DNA of 64,000 bases from Leptotrichia sp. oral taxon 221 (GTDB lineage Bacteria; Fusobacteriota; Fusobacteriia; Fusobacteriales; Leptotrichiaceae): the NCBI RefSeq assembly GCF_018128245.1, contig NZ_CP072378.1, forward strand, positions 620,001 to 684,000. The letters are read 5' to 3'. Below the pieces are notes generated by a model. The model saw only the letters and a program-made list of their open reading frames with translations. It was not told the origin of the DNA and searched no databases. Of the stretch, positions 27,977-37,001 are shown in pieces. Position numbers and translations under genes: made by a program. The first letter of the stretch is position 1; every line of letters starts with the position of its first letter.

Positions 27977-29038
27977 TTGGAGAAAAAAAATAAAAAATGT
28001 GGAATAATATTTGGAAAATTTTATCCATTACACATTGGTCATGTTGATTTTATTCAAAAAGCGAGTGGATATGTAGATACATTGTATGTTTTCGTATGTA
28101 CCGACGATGAAAGAGATTTGAAACTTTTTAATGAGTCAAAAATGAAAAAAATGCCAACGATAAAAGATAGATTAAAATTTGTGGAACAAACTTTTAAGAA
28201 TCAATCAAATATAAAAGTGTTGCATTTAGCTGAAGATGGAATACCATTTTATCCTAATGGATGGAAAGGTTGGAGTGAAAGAGTTCAGGAAAAATTACTT
28301 GAAAAAAATATAAAAGTAGATATGATTTTTACAAACGAAACTCAAGATGTAGAAAATTATAAAAATAATTTTTTGACATTACCAAATTTTGAAAAAACTT
28401 TTAATAAAAATTTAGAAATACAGACAATAGACATTCAAAGAAATAATTTTTACATAAGTGCAACGGAAATAAGAAAAAATCCTTATAAGAACTGGTTTTT
28501 CATTCCAAGATATGTCAGAGAATTTTTTGTATTAAAAATAGCAATAATCGGTTCAAAAAACTCAGGGAAAACGAATTTAACACACAAATTAGCTAATTAT
28601 TTTAATACGACATATGTCGAAGAATACAGAAAAAAATACATTAAAGAAGAATTGAACGGAAATGCAAAAAATTTACAGTATGATGATTATAGCAAAATTG
28701 TTTATGGACAAAATGAAAAAATCTTAAAATCAATAAAAAATTCAGATAAGTTAGTATTTGTAGATACAGAATTTATGTCGTTACAGGCTTTTGCAAGCAT
28801 AACTGAAGGAAGAGAACATCCAATAATAGAAGATTTTATTAGAAATAATAATTTTGATGAAATAATTTACGTTCAAAATCCTGAAGAAAAAAATTCAGAA
28901 TACGATAATAAACTTATTGAATTGTTAGAAAAAAACAAAAAAAGTTATATAATGCTTGAAAGAAAAAAAAATAAACATAATTTAACAGAAATTTATGATA
29001 AAGCAATTGATATTTTGAATAAATATTTAGAAAATTAA
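27977..29038 (+). CDS. nadR: NadR-type nicotinamide-nucleotide adenylyltransferase / ribosylnicotinamide kinase
   Basis: A 353-residue bifunctional NAD-salvage protein. The N-terminal nucleotidyltransferase domain has GKFYPLHIGHVDFIQKA with the HxGH motif and the ISATEIR motif near residue 160, converting NMN to NAD. The C-terminal kinase domain has a P-loop GSKNSGKTNLTHKLA near residue 195, phosphorylating nicotinamide riboside. The DNA-binding HTH of enterobacterial NadR is absent, so it should not be a repressor. The start is TTG, supported by AAAGGAGGA 6-7 nt upstream and by the family N-terminus starting just after it. Confidence 0.9.
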   Translation: MEKKNKKCGIIFGKFYPLHIGHVDFIQKASGYVDTLYVFVCTDDERDLKLFNESKMKKMPTIKDRLKFVEQTFKNQSNIKVLHLAEDGIPFYPNGWKGWSERVQEKLLEKNIKVDMIFTNETQDVENYKNNFLTLPNFEKTFNKNLEIQTIDIQRNNFYISATEIRKNPYKNWFFIPRYVREFFVLKIAIIGSKNSGKTNLTHKLANYFNTTYVEEYRKKYIKEELNGNAKNLQYDDYSKIVYGQNEKILKSIKNSDKLVFVDTEFMSLQAFASITEGREHPIIEDFIRNNNFDEIIYVQNPEEKNSEYDNKLIELLEKNKKSYIMLERKKNKHNLTEIYDKAIDILNKYLEN

Positions 29039-29135
29039 TATTTTTTAAATTAGTTTAAATAATGATTTTCATTGACTTTATATCGAATTTGATTGTGATG
29101 ATAAAAATAAATTTATAGAAAAATAAAAAAAGTAG

Positions 29136-29164
29136 TTGACAAGAGAAACAAAAGATGGTATCAT
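29136..29164 (+). promoter_or_regulatory. Strong promoter of rpmG-trnW-secE-nusG
   Basis: Perfect TTGACA (29136-29141), 17-nt spacer ending TGG, TATCAT (29159-29164). Confidence 0.75.
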
Positions 29165-29220
29165 ATTTATGCTAGTTTATTCTGGTAATACCAATATTTT
29201 ATTGGGAGGGATAGAAAAAA

Positions 29221-29370
29221 ATGAGAGTACAAGTAATTTTAGAATGCACTGAAACTAAGTTGAGACATTATGTAACAACTAAAAATAAAAAAACTCATCC
29301 TGAAAGATTGGAAATGAGAAAATATAATCCAGTGTTAAGAAGACATTCTCTTTATAGAGAAGTTAAATAG
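29221..29370 (+). CDS. rpmG: 50S ribosomal protein L33 (cysteine-free form)
   Basis: A 49-residue protein: [20 protein letters not shown]...[14 protein letters not shown], a clear L33. Only one cysteine (ECTETK) remains, so the two CxxC zinc knuckles of the C+ form are missing and this is the zinc-independent type. GGGAGGG lies 11 nt before the ATG. It is first in the rpmG, tRNA-Trp, secE, nusG cluster, a conserved order in many bacteria. Confidence 0.95.
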   Translation: MRVQVILECTETKLRHYVTTKNKKTHPERLEMRKYNPVLRRHSLYREVK

Positions 29371-29384
29371 TACAAATATGAAAT

Positions 29385-29460
29385 AGGTCAGTGGCTCAAT
29401 TGGTAGAGCATCGGTCTCCAAAACCGAGGGTTACGGGTTCGATTCCTGTCTGACCTGCCA
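29385..29460 (+). tRNA. tRNA-Trp (anticodon CCA)
   Basis: The acceptor stem AGGTCAG (29385-29391) pairs with CTGACCT (29450-29456); discriminator G and an encoded CCA end at 29460. The anticodon loop CTCCAAA contains CCA, which reads UGG. The T arm GGGTTCGATTC is standard. It lies 14 nt after rpmG and 21 nt before secE, so the tRNA is cut out of an mRNA. Confidence 0.97.
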
Positions 29461-29481
29461 TTTTATTTTATGGAGATGGTT

Positions 29482-29697
29482 ATGAGTAAATTAAATTTAA
29501 AAGAATCTTTTGCGAATTTGCGTGAAGAGTATAAAAAAATATATTGGCCGTCAAAAGGTGAAACATATCATGTCACAGTAATAGTGTTATTGATAACAGC
29601 TTTTATAGCTATTTATTCACTTCTTTTTGATACGGCGTTTAATTTTGTATTGACGAAAATAAGTGAAATATTAAGGAGCTTTTTAGGAGGCGCGTAA
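29482..29697 (+). CDS. secE: Preprotein translocase subunit SecE
   Basis: A 71-residue single-span membrane protein of the SecYEG channel. The amphipathic N-terminal helix (LREEYKKIYWPSKGETYHVT, with the conserved W-P-S/T) is followed by one membrane helix (VIVLLITAFIAIYSLLFDTAF). ATG 29482 follows GGAG by 6 nt; the upstream ATG at 29470 overlaps that ribosome site. nusG follows 2 nt later. Confidence 0.93.
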   Translation: MSKLNLKESFANLREEYKKIYWPSKGETYHVTVIVLLITAFIAIYSLLFDTAFNFVLTKISEILRSFLGGA

Positions 29698-29699
29698 TA

Positions 29700-30323
29700 G
29701 TGACTGAAAATATAGAAAAAAAAGATGATGAAATTGTATACGAAAAAAAATGGTATATAATTCATACATATTCAGGTTACGAGAAAAAAGTGGCTACAGA
29801 TTTAGAAAAAAGAATCCAATCCTTGAATTTAACAGATAGAGTTTTCAGGGTATTAGTTCCTGAAGAAGAAGTTTTGGAAGAAAAAAGAGGGAAAATGGTA
29901 AAAGTTCCTAGAAAATTATTTCCAAGTTATGTTATGATAGAAATGCTTTCTGTTAAAGAAGAAAATGAATTGGGATTAGGATATCGTGTTGATAGTGATG
30001 CTTGGTATGTGATAAGAAATACTAATGGAGTAACGGGATTCGTAGGAGTTGGAAGTGACCCTATACCTTTATCAGATGAAGAAGCAAGTGAATTGCTAGC
30101 TAAAGTAGGAATTGATACAAATGAAGAACAAAAAACACTTTATAAGATTGATTTTGAAATAGGAGATAAGGTAGTAGTTACTAAAGAAACTTTCCTTGAT
30201 CAAGAAGGGGAAATAACAGATATCGATTATGAACATGGTAGAGTTACTGTTATGCTTGAAGTTTTTGGTAGATTAACGCCAGTAGAATTAGAGTATAACG
30301 AAATTTCGAAATTAGAATATTAG
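29700..30323 (+). CDS. nusG: Transcription antitermination/pausing factor NusG
   Basis: A 207-residue protein binding RNA polymerase. The NGN domain begins KKWYIIHTYSGYEKKVATDLEKRI and contains FPSYVMIEM and NTNGVTGFVG; the C-terminal KOW domain begins FEIGDKVVV and ends GRLTPVELEYNEISKLE. The start is GTG with GGAGG about 11 nt upstream inside the secE end, so translation is likely coupled to secE. An acidic N-terminal extension of ~14 residues precedes the NGN domain. Confidence 0.95.
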   Translation: MTENIEKKDDEIVYEKKWYIIHTYSGYEKKVATDLEKRIQSLNLTDRVFRVLVPEEEVLEEKRGKMVKVPRKLFPSYVMIEMLSVKEENELGLGYRVDSDAWYVIRNTNGVTGFVGVGSDPIPLSDEEASELLAKVGIDTNEEQKTLYKIDFEIGDKVVVTKETFLDQEGEITDIDYEHGRVTVMLEVFGRLTPVELEYNEISKLEY

Positions 30324-30411
30324 AAACCAAATGTAAAAAAACAAATTTTAAAAACAGATGATTGAAAAGTATTTAAAGAATAGTTAGCGAAATTTTATTT
30401 AGAAAGAAAAA

Positions 30412-30440
30412 GTGGGAGATTTTAAAAATTCAATTACCAC
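30412..30440 (+). promoter_or_regulatory. L1-type mRNA binding hairpin before rplK
   Basis: GTGGGAG (30412-30418) and AATTACCAC (30432-30440) flank a short loop directly before AAAGGAGG of rplK. The halves resemble the L1 site of 23S rRNA as I recall it (GUGGGAG...AAUACCAC). L1 bound here would block translation of the L11-L1 operon. Confidence 0.6.
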
Positions 30441-30452
30441 AAAGGAGGAAAA

Positions 30453-30878
30453 ATGGCTAAAGAAGTAATCGGAAAGATTAAATTACAATTGGAAGCAGGG
30501 AAAGCAAATCCTGCACCACCAGTAGGACCAGCTTTAGGACAACATGGAGTTAATATTCCTGAGTTCTGTAAAGCGTTTAATGCACAAACACAAGATAAAA
30601 TGGGATTCGTAATTCCAGTAGAAATAACAGTATATGCAGATAGAAGTTTTACATTTATCTTAAAAACACCACCTGCATCAGATTTATTAAAAAAAGCAGC
30701 TAAAGTTCAAAAAGGAGCAGGAAATTCATTAAAAGAAGTTGCTGGGACTATAACTAAAGCTCAATTACAAGAAATTGCAGAAACAAAAATGCCAGATTTA
30801 AATGCTGGAAGTGTTGAAGCAGCAATGAATATTATTGCAGGTACAGCAAGAAGTATGGGAATTAAAATAGCAGAATAA
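30453..30878 (+). CDS. rplK: 50S ribosomal protein L11
   Basis: A 141-residue protein, [43 protein letters not shown], with the Pro-rich switch of the L11 N-terminal domain and the rRNA-binding C-terminal domain ([10 protein letters not shown]). It forms the GTPase-associated centre of the ribosome. AAAGGAGGA precedes the ATG, just behind an L1-type hairpin. Paired with rplA as usual. Confidence 0.98.
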   Translation: MAKEVIGKIKLQLEAGKANPAPPVGPALGQHGVNIPEFCKAFNAQTQDKMGFVIPVEITVYADRSFTFILKTPPASDLLKKAAKVQKGAGNSLKEVAGTITKAQLQEIAETKMPDLNAGSVEAAMNIIAGTARSMGIKIAE

Positions 30879-30916
30879 TTAAAAATAAAAATGATTATTA
30901 AATTATTAGAAAGTAA

Positions 30917-30942
30917 GTGGAAGGCTTAATGCCAATGACCAC
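30917..30942 (+). promoter_or_regulatory. Second L1-type hairpin, between rplK and rplA
   Basis: GTGGAAGGC (30917-30925), loop, GCC then AATGACCAC (30931-30942), again directly before AAAGGAGG. The same GTGG/CCAC closure and asymmetric AATNACCAC half as the copy before rplK. Confidence 0.6.
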
Positions 30943-30959
30943 AAAGGAGGAAATAATAA

Positions 30960-31667
30960 ATGGCAAAAAGAGGAAAAAGATATAACGATATTTCTCAAAA
31001 AGTAGATAAATTAAAAATATACACTCCAGAAGAAGCATTAGATTTAGTTTTTGATACTAAAAGTGCTAAATTCGTGGAAACAGTAGAATTAGCAGTAAGA
31101 TTAGGAGTAGATCCTAGACATGCTGATCAACAAGTTAGAGGTACAGTTGTATTACCTCATGGAACTGGTAAATCAGTTAAAATATTAGTGATAACTTCTG
31201 GAGAAAATATTCAAAAAGCACTAGATGCAGGAGCAGATTTTGCAGGAGATGACGAATACATCAATAAAATTCAAGGTGGATGGTTAGATTTCGATTTAGT
31301 AATCGCTACACCTGACATGATGCCTAAATTAGGTAAATTAGGAAGAACTTTAGGAACTAAAGGATTAATGCCTAACCCTAAATCAGGAACTGTTACAACT
31401 AATGTTGAACAAACAGTTAATGAATTTAAAAAAGGGAAAGTTGCTTTCAAAGTTGATAAATTAGGATCAATTCACTTACCAATTGGTAAAGTTGATTTCT
31501 CTAAAGAAGCAATTGTAGAAAACTTCAAAGTAGCATTAGATCAAATTGTTAAATTAAAACCAGCAGCATCTAAAGGACAATACTTAAGAACAGTTGCTAT
31601 TTCATTAACAATGGGACCTGGAATCAAAATAGATCCTTTATTAGCAGGATCATATGTAGCTAAATAG
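30960..31667 (+). CDS. rplA: 50S ribosomal protein L1
   Basis: A 235-residue protein that forms the L1 stalk and is a known repressor of its own mRNA in other bacteria. [12 protein letters not shown] and [18 protein letters not shown] are family signatures. AAAGGAGG lies before the ATG behind an L1-type hairpin. A terminator follows at 31780-31815, separating this unit from rplJ-rplL. Confidence 0.98.
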   Translation: MAKRGKRYNDISQKVDKLKIYTPEEALDLVFDTKSAKFVETVELAVRLGVDPRHADQQVRGTVVLPHGTGKSVKILVITSGENIQKALDAGADFAGDDEYINKIQGGWLDFDLVIATPDMMPKLGKLGRTLGTKGLMPNPKSGTVTTNVEQTVNEFKKGKVAFKVDKLGSIHLPIGKVDFSKEAIVENFKVALDQIVKLKPAASKGQYLRTVAISLTMGPGIKIDPLLAGSYVAK

Positions 31668-31779
31668 TTATAAATAAATAATACTAATTTAATTTTTGTG
31701 AAATATTTGTAACTGTTAAATGAATACAAAATTAAGTAAAAGTTTTAGTTAATTAGCAGTTTTACTGTTGTAAAAAAAT

Positions 31780-31815
31780 AAAAACATAGGTATATTTCAA
31801 TAAGCCTGTGTTTTT
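31780..31815 (+). terminator. Intrinsic terminator after rplA
   Basis: AAAAACATAGG (31780-31790) pairs with CCTGTGTTTTT (31805-31815), one G-U pair, T-rich 3' side. Confidence 0.8.
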
Positions 31816-31868
31816 ATTATGGTATTTTATAAATTTTATTTAAAAAGTTGTATTTTTTAAAAAAATAC

Positions 31869-31897
31869 TTGACTTTTTTAGAAAAATACTTTATAAT
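31869..31897 (+). promoter_or_regulatory. Promoter of the L10 leader and rplJ-rplL
   Basis: TTGACT (31869-31874), 17-nt spacer, TATAAT (31892-31897). Confidence 0.75.
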
Positions 31898-31929
31898 GTT
31901 TTAAGATGTTTGAAAGATATTCAAATATC

Positions 31930-32068
31930 AAAACCAAAGACAGTAGGTGGAAGAAATTCTGTAATCCCTACCGAGGTAGTTTTATATATAGAATTAATTA
32001 GGATATAATCAGGATTCGTTAGATAAAACACCTCTGGGCTATTGTTTTTGTTTCAGAGGTTTTTTAAT
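31930..32068 (+). ncRNA. L10 leader RNA with attenuator
   Basis: ACCAAAGACAGTAGGTGG (31933-31950) and CCCTACCGAGGTAG (31966-31979) form the conserved L10(L12)4 binding structure. Downstream ACCTCTG near 32030 pairs with CAGAGGT near 32054, followed by six T: an attenuator ending about 20 nt before the rplJ start. L10 binding should favour termination, giving autoregulation, as known in Firmicutes. Together with the rplA terminator and promoter it accounts for the 418-nt gap. Confidence 0.88.
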
Positions 32069-32085
32069 ATAAGGAGGTGAACAAA

Positions 32086-32592
32086 TTGCCAGCACAATCT
32101 AAAGTAGAAGCAGTTCAAGCTTTAACTGCCAAATTAAAAGATGCTAAAGCAATGGTTTTTGTTGATTATAAAGGAATTAGTGTTAATGAAGATACTGAAT
32201 TAAGAAAAAATGCTAGAGAAGCAGGGGTTGAATACTTTGTTGCTAAAAATAGATTGATGAAAATAGCATTGAAAGAAGTTGGGATTGATACAGATTTTGA
32301 CGACTTATTAGAAGGAACAACATCATTTGCATTAGGATATGAAGATGGTATTGCTCCATCAAAATTAATCTTTGATTTCAGTAATAAATTAAAAGATAAA
32401 ATACAAATCAAAGGTGGTATGTTAGAAAATGATAGAGTCGATGTTAAAACAATAGAAGCATTAGCTAAATTACCATCAAGAGAAGAATTACTTGGTCAAA
32501 TCGCTTACGGATTATTATCGCCAGTTAGAATGTTAGCTGTTGCGTTAACTAATGTAGCAGATCAAGGTGCGACTGAAGCAGTTGCTGAATAA
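32086..32592 (+). CDS. rplJ: 50S ribosomal protein L10
   Basis: About 168 residues; base of the L7/L12 stalk. It begins MPAQSKVEAVQALTAKLKDAKAMVFVDYKGI and the C-terminal helix (LLSPVRMLAVALTNVADQ) binds L12 dimers. The start codon is TTG 32086: AAGGAGG (32071-32077) stands 8 nt upstream. The longer frame begins at a GTG (32077) that overlaps this ribosome site and cannot be the start. A rare start codon may help keep L10 low relative to L12. Confidence 0.96.
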   Translation: MPAQSKVEAVQALTAKLKDAKAMVFVDYKGISVNEDTELRKNAREAGVEYFVAKNRLMKIALKEVGIDTDFDDLLEGTTSFALGYEDGIAPSKLIFDFSNKLKDKIQIKGGMLENDRVDVKTIEALAKLPSREELLGQIAYGLLSPVRMLAVALTNVADQGATEAVAE

Positions 32593-32643
32593 TTATATAT
32601 AATAAATTTAAAATTAAAAGAAAAAATAGGAGGAAATAAAATA

Positions 32644-33012
32644 ATGGCATTCAATAAAGAACAATTTATAGAAGATTTAAAAGCTATGTCTGTATTAGAA
32701 TTAAAAGAAGTAGTAGAAGCAATCGAAGAAACATTTGGAGTATCAGCTCAACCAGTAGCAGTAGCAGGTGGAGCAGCAGCAGGAGGAGCAGCTGAAGAAA
32801 AATCAGAATTTGATGTAATCTTAGTATCAGCTGGTGGAGCTAAATTAGCTGTAATTAAAGAAGTAAGAGGAATCACTGGTTTAGGATTGAAAGAAGCTAA
32901 AGAATTAGTTGAAGCTGGTGGAAAAGCTGTTAAAGAAGGAGTTTCTAAAGAAGAAGCAGAAGCTTTAAAAGCTCAATTAGAGGGTGCAGGAGCAACTGTA
33001 GAATTAAAATAG
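32644..33012 (+). CDS. rplL: 50S ribosomal protein L7/L12
   Basis: A 122-residue stalk protein recruiting translational GTPases. The N-terminal dimerisation helices, the Ala/Gly-rich hinge ([13 protein letters not shown], residues 40-52) and the conserved C-terminal domain ([24 protein letters not shown]) are all present. AGGAGG is 8 nt before the ATG. It is followed by a terminator-like hairpin before rpoB. Confidence 0.98.
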   Translation: MAFNKEQFIEDLKAMSVLELKEVVEAIEETFGVSAQPVAVAGGAAAGGAAEEKSEFDVILVSAGGAKLAVIKEVRGITGLGLKEAKELVEAGGKAVKEGVSKEEAEALKAQLEGAGATVELK

Positions 33013-33032
33013 TAGTATAAAAAAGAAATTTT

Positions 33033-33066
33033 AAAGACACTCTTTCTTTAAGGAGAGTGTCTTTTT
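33033..33066 (+). terminator. Attenuating terminator between rplL and rpoB
   Basis: GACACTCT (33036-33043) pairs with AGAGTGTC (33054-33061), flanked by AAA and TTTTT. Placed where many bacteria have a partial terminator that lowers rpoBC relative to rplJL. Confidence 0.8.
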
Positions 33067-33334
33067 CCACTACTAAAATCAAAATAAGTAAGTGACATAG
33101 ACAGAGTTGAGATATTTTGTTAAATGACTTAAAACTGTTAGAATCTATTCTTTTTTGTATTAATTTTTAGATAGTATTAGTAATGTTCGTCTTTATTTTT
33201 AAGTTATGTCGAACAGAGACGCTATTTATTGAAGGTAAATTTATAAAAATAAAAAATAAAGAGAGAACATTATAATAAAATGATAAGTTTTAATAAAAAA
33301 GAATATGTTCTTTATATAGGGAGGAATTTTTTAA
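33067..33334 (+). other. Structured rpoB leader region
   Basis: No gene seen. TTGTTA (33117-33122) and TAGAAT (33139-33144), 16-nt spacer, are a weak promoter candidate. TGTTCG near 33184 can pair with CGAACA near 33212, while overlapping CGTCT can instead pair with AGACG just after it, so two exclusive hairpins are possible. AGAACAT (33264-33270) pairs with ATGTTCT (33305-33311) just before the rpoB ribosome site. Confidence 0.4.
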
Positions 33335-36300
33335 ATGAACAAACTTATTGAAAGATATAGTTTCGGGAAAATAGTAGATAGAGGAGAGATGCCAGATTTT
33401 CTAGAATTTCAATTGAATTCATATGAGGACTTTTTACAAGCAAAAGTTCCGTCACAAAAAAGAGTTGATAAAGGATTAGAGGCAATTTTTAATGAAGTTT
33501 TTCCGATAGAATCAAGTAATGGATTACTTAAGTTAGAATATTTATGGTATGAAATTCACGATAACGACGAACCATTGAATGATGAATTAGAATGTAAAAA
33601 AAGAGGGAAAACGTATTCAGGTCAATTAAAAGTTAGATTAAAGTTGACTAATAAGAAAACAGGTGAAATTCAAGAAACATTAGTACACTTTGGAGATATC
33701 CCTTTGATGACGGATAAAGCAACATTTATTATAAATGGAGCTGAAAGAGTTGTTATTTCGCAATTACATAGATCGCCAGGAGTTACTTTTAATAAAGAAT
33801 TGAATATACAAACTGGTAAAGATATGTTTGTTGGAAAAATTATTCCTTATAGAGGGACATGGCTTGAATTTGAAACTGATAAAAATGACGTCTTAAATGT
33901 AAAAATTGATAGAAGAAAGAAAGTACTTTCAACAGTTTTCTTGAAAGCAGTAGATTTCTTTTCATCTAATGAAGAAATTATGAATGAATTTTTCAATGAA
34001 ACTGTAGTAGATTTAGCAGCATTAGCTGAAAATTATAGTGGTAATGAATTAGAAGAAGTGTTGAGAAATAAACTTGAAGGTAGTTTCATAAAAGAAGATA
34101 TCGTAGATGAAGAAACAGGAGAATTTATAGTTGAATCACAAGAACCAATTGATAATATAGTTGTTGAAAAATTAATTGAAAATGGGATTTCATCAGTAAC
34201 TATTTGGGAAGTAAAACCAGAAGATAGAATTATTGCAAATGCAGTTGTAAACGATAATACAAAAAATAGTGATGAAGCTGTAATTGAAGTTTTCAAAAAA
34301 TTAAGACCAGGAGATTTAGTTACTATAGAAAGTGCAAGATCTTTGGTTAAACAAATGTTTTTTAATCCACAAAGATATGATTTAGCAGATGTTGGAAGAT
34401 ATAAAATAAATAAAAGATTAAAATTAGATATTCCTGAAGACGTAATAGTTTTGACAAAAGAAGATGTTTTACAAACTATTGCTTATATTAAAAAATTATT
34501 TAGTGGTGAAGGAATTATTGATGATATTGATAACTTGTCTAACAGAAGGGTTAGAGGAGTTGGAGAATTGTTGTCAATTCAAGTTAAAGGTGGAATGTTG
34601 AAAATGGCTAAAATGGTTAGAGAAAAAATGACTATTCAAGACATTACAACTTTAACACCACAAAGTTTATTGAATACGAAACCATTGAATGCTTTAATTC
34701 TTGAGTTCTTTGGAAGTGGACAATTATCACAATTTATGGATCAGTCAAATCCGTTATCAGAATTAACTCATAAGAGAAGAATTTCTGCGTTAGGACCAGG
34801 TGGATTGTCAAGAGATAGAGCTGGATTTGAAGTGCGTGACGTTCATAATTCACATTATGGAAGAATTTGTCCAATAGAAACTCCAGAAGGACCAAATATC
34901 GGATTGATAGCTTCACTTTCAACTTATGGGAAAGTTAATAGATATGGATTTATTGAAACACCATTTGTAAAAATAAAAGATGGTAAAGCAGACTTTAATG
35001 ATATTGAATATTTAGCAGCAGATGAAGAAGAAGGATTATTTATAGCACAAGCAGATACGCCTATTGATAAAGATGGAAATTTCTTAACTGATGAAGTTGT
35101 TTGTCGTTATGGAGATGAAATTGTACATATTGATAAATCGAAAGTTGATATTTTGGACGTTTCGCCTAAACAATTAGTTTCTGTTTCAGCTGGATTGATT
35201 CCATTCTTGGAACACGATGATGCCAATAGGGCATTAATGGGATCAAATATGCAACGTCAAGCGGTACCATTATTGAAAACACAAGCACCTTATGTTGGTA
35301 CAGGATTGGAAAGAAAAGTAGCGGTTGATTCAAAAGCGGTTATAACTTCAAAAGCAGCTGGGGAAGTAACGTATGTAGATGCTAGAAAAATTGTTGTAAC
35401 AGATGCTGAAGGGAAAGAACATTCTCACAGATTATTAAACTTTGAAAAATCTAACCAATCAATGTGTTTACATCAAAAACCAATTATTGATTTGGGAGAT
35501 AAAGTTGAAAAAGGTGATATTATTGCTGATGGACCTTCTACAGCTGGAGGAGATTTAGCGTTAGGTAAAAACATCTTGTTAGCATTTATGCCTTGGGAAG
35601 GATATAACTTTGAGGATGCGATCTTGATATCTGAAAGATTGAGAAAAGATGATGTGTTTACTTCATTACATATTGAAGAATTTGATATAGAAGCAAGAAC
35701 TACAAAACTTGGAGATGAAGAAATTACTAGAGAAATTCCTAATGTATCAGAAGAAGCATTAAAAAATCTTGATGAAAATGGAATTATTAGAATTGGAGCA
35801 CATGTTACGCCTGATGATATCTTAGTTGGGAAAGTAACGCCTAAAGGTGAAACTGAACCACCTGCAGAAGAAAAATTATTGAGAGCAATTTTTGGTGAAA
35901 AAGCAAAAGATGTTAGAGATACGTCGTTAAGATTGCCACACGGAGTAAAAGGAACTGTAGTAGATGTTTTAGAATTATCTAAAGAAAATGGTGACGATCT
36001 AAAAGCTGGTGTAAATAAATTAATTAGAATTTATATCGCTGAGAAGAGAAAAATCATGGTTGGAGATAAAATGTCAGGACGTCATGGTAATAAAGGGGTT
36101 GTATCTAGAGTATTGCCAGTTGAAGATATGCCACATTTGGAAAATGGAACACCAATTGATGTTTGCTTGAATCCACTTGGGGTACCATCACGTATGAATA
36201 TTGGGCAAGTATTAGAAGTTCACTTGGGATTAGCAATCGGAGATATTGATAAATATATTGCCACTCCAGTATTTGATGGTGCTAGTGAAGAAGATGTAAA

Positions 36301-36781
36301 AGACTATTTGGAAGAAGTTGGATATAACAGAACTGGTAAAGTTAAATTGATTGATGGAAGAACAGGAGAACCATTTGACAATCCAGTAACAGTTGGAAGA
36401 ATGTATATGTTGAAATTACACCACTTGGTAGAAGATAAAATGCATGCGAGAGCTATTGGACCATATTCATTAGTAACTCAACAACCATTAGGAGGAAAAG
36501 CGCAATTTGGTGGACAAAGATTGGGAGAAATGGAAGTTTGGGCATTAGAAGCTTATGGAGCATCTAATATCTTACAAGAAATGTTAACTGTTAAATCAGA
36601 TGATATTAGTGGAAGAACTAAGACATATGAATCAATTGTAAAAGGTCAACCTATGCCTGAAGCTGATGCACCTGAATCATTTAGAGTATTAATTAAAGAA
36701 TTCCAATCATTAGGATTAGATGTGACTCTTTATGATAAAGAGGGAGGAAGAATTAAATTAGATAAAAATATCGAAGGATAA
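33335..36781 (+). CDS. rpoB: DNA-directed RNA polymerase subunit beta
   Basis: A 1148-residue core polymerase subunit. Recognisable segments include the rifampicin region ([64 protein letters not shown]), split here only for naming: positions about 34715-34905. Also [17 protein letters not shown] and the C-terminal [18 protein letters not shown]. Length is that of the compact Firmicutes/Fusobacteria-type beta without large lineage inserts. GGGAGGA precedes the ATG. It is co-transcribed with rpoC, although the gap between them is unusually long. Confidence 0.98.
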   Translation: MNKLIERYSFGKIVDRGEMPDFLEFQLNSYEDFLQAKVPSQKRVDKGLEAIFNEVFPIESSNGLLKLEYLWYEIHDNDEPLNDELECKKRGKTYSGQLKVRLKLTNKKTGEIQETLVHFGDIPLMTDKATFIINGAERVVISQLHRSPGVTFNKELNIQTGKDMFVGKIIPYRGTWLEFETDKNDVLNVKIDRRKKVLSTVFLKAVDFFSSNEEIMNEFFNETVVDLAALAENYSGNELEEVLRNKLEGSFIKEDIVDEETGEFIVESQEPIDNIVVEKLIENGISSVTIWEVKPEDRIIANAVVNDNTKNSDEAVIEVFKKLRPGDLVTIESARSLVKQMFFNPQRYDLADVGRYKINKRLKLDIPEDVIVLTKEDVLQTIAYIKKLFSGEGIIDDIDNLSNRRVRGVGELLSIQVKGGMLKMAKMVREKMTIQDITTLTPQSLLNTKPLNALILEFFGSGQLSQFMDQSNPLSELTHKRRISALGPGGLSRDRAGFEVRDVHNSHYGRICPIETPEGPNIGLIASLSTYGKVNRYGFIETPFVKIKDGKADFNDIEYLAADEEEGLFIAQADTPIDKDGNFLTDEVVCRYGDEIVHIDKSKVDILDVSPKQLVSVSAGLIPFLEHDDANRALMGSNMQRQAVPLLKTQAPYVGTGLERKVAVDSKAVITSKAAGEVTYVDARKIVVTDAEGKEHSHRLLNFEKSNQSMCLHQKPIIDLGDKVEKGDIIADGPSTAGGDLALGKNILLAFMPWEGYNFEDAILISERLRKDDVFTSLHIEEFDIEARTTKLGDEEITREIPNVSEEALKNLDENGIIRIGAHVTPDDILVGKVTPKGETEPPAEEKLLRAIFGEKAKDVRDTSLRLPHGVKGTVVDVLELSKENGDDLKAGVNKLIRIYIAEKRKIMVGDKMSGRHGNKGVVSRVLPVEDMPHLENGTPIDVCLNPLGVPSRMNIGQVLEVHLGLAIGDIDKYIATPVFDGASEEDVKDYLEEVGYNRTGKVKLIDGRTGEPFDNPVTVGRMYMLKLHHLVEDKMHARAIGPYSLVTQQPLGGKAQFGGQRLGEMEVWALEAYGASNILQEMLTVKSDDISGRTKTYESIVKGQPMPEADAPESFRVLIKEFQSLGLDVTLYDKEGGRIKLDKNIEG

Positions 36782-36851
36782 GTTGAAATTTGATTAGTAA
36801 AAAAGTTAGATCAAAATAATAAAGAATACATTTATATAAAATTAATTAGGA

Positions 36852-36972
36852 GCTGATAAAGTCTGTTAAATATCATAAATTGTTTATAAAATTAATGATA
36901 GGAAGGAGTTTTATCGGCTTCAGAAATATATTATTGATTAAATAAATTTTTCCCACTTTTAGAAAAAAGTGG
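36852..36972 (+). other. Structured rpoB-rpoC spacer (two hairpins)
   Basis: GCTGATAAA (36852-36860) pairs with TTTATCGGC (36910-36918), one G-U pair, enclosing a second stem TATCAT (36871-36876) with ATGATA (36895-36900). A separate hairpin CCACTTTT (36953-36960)/AAAAGTGG (36965-36972) lies just before the rpoC ribosome site. None has a T-run. Confidence 0.55.
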
Positions 36973-37001
36973 AAATTAAGTATTGAGGAGGCTCTTAACG
37001 A

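Noticed and set aside
33183-33275. Possible 30-residue peptide in the rpoB leader
   Set aside because: No ribosome binding site before its ATG, and the sequence is better explained by RNA structure.
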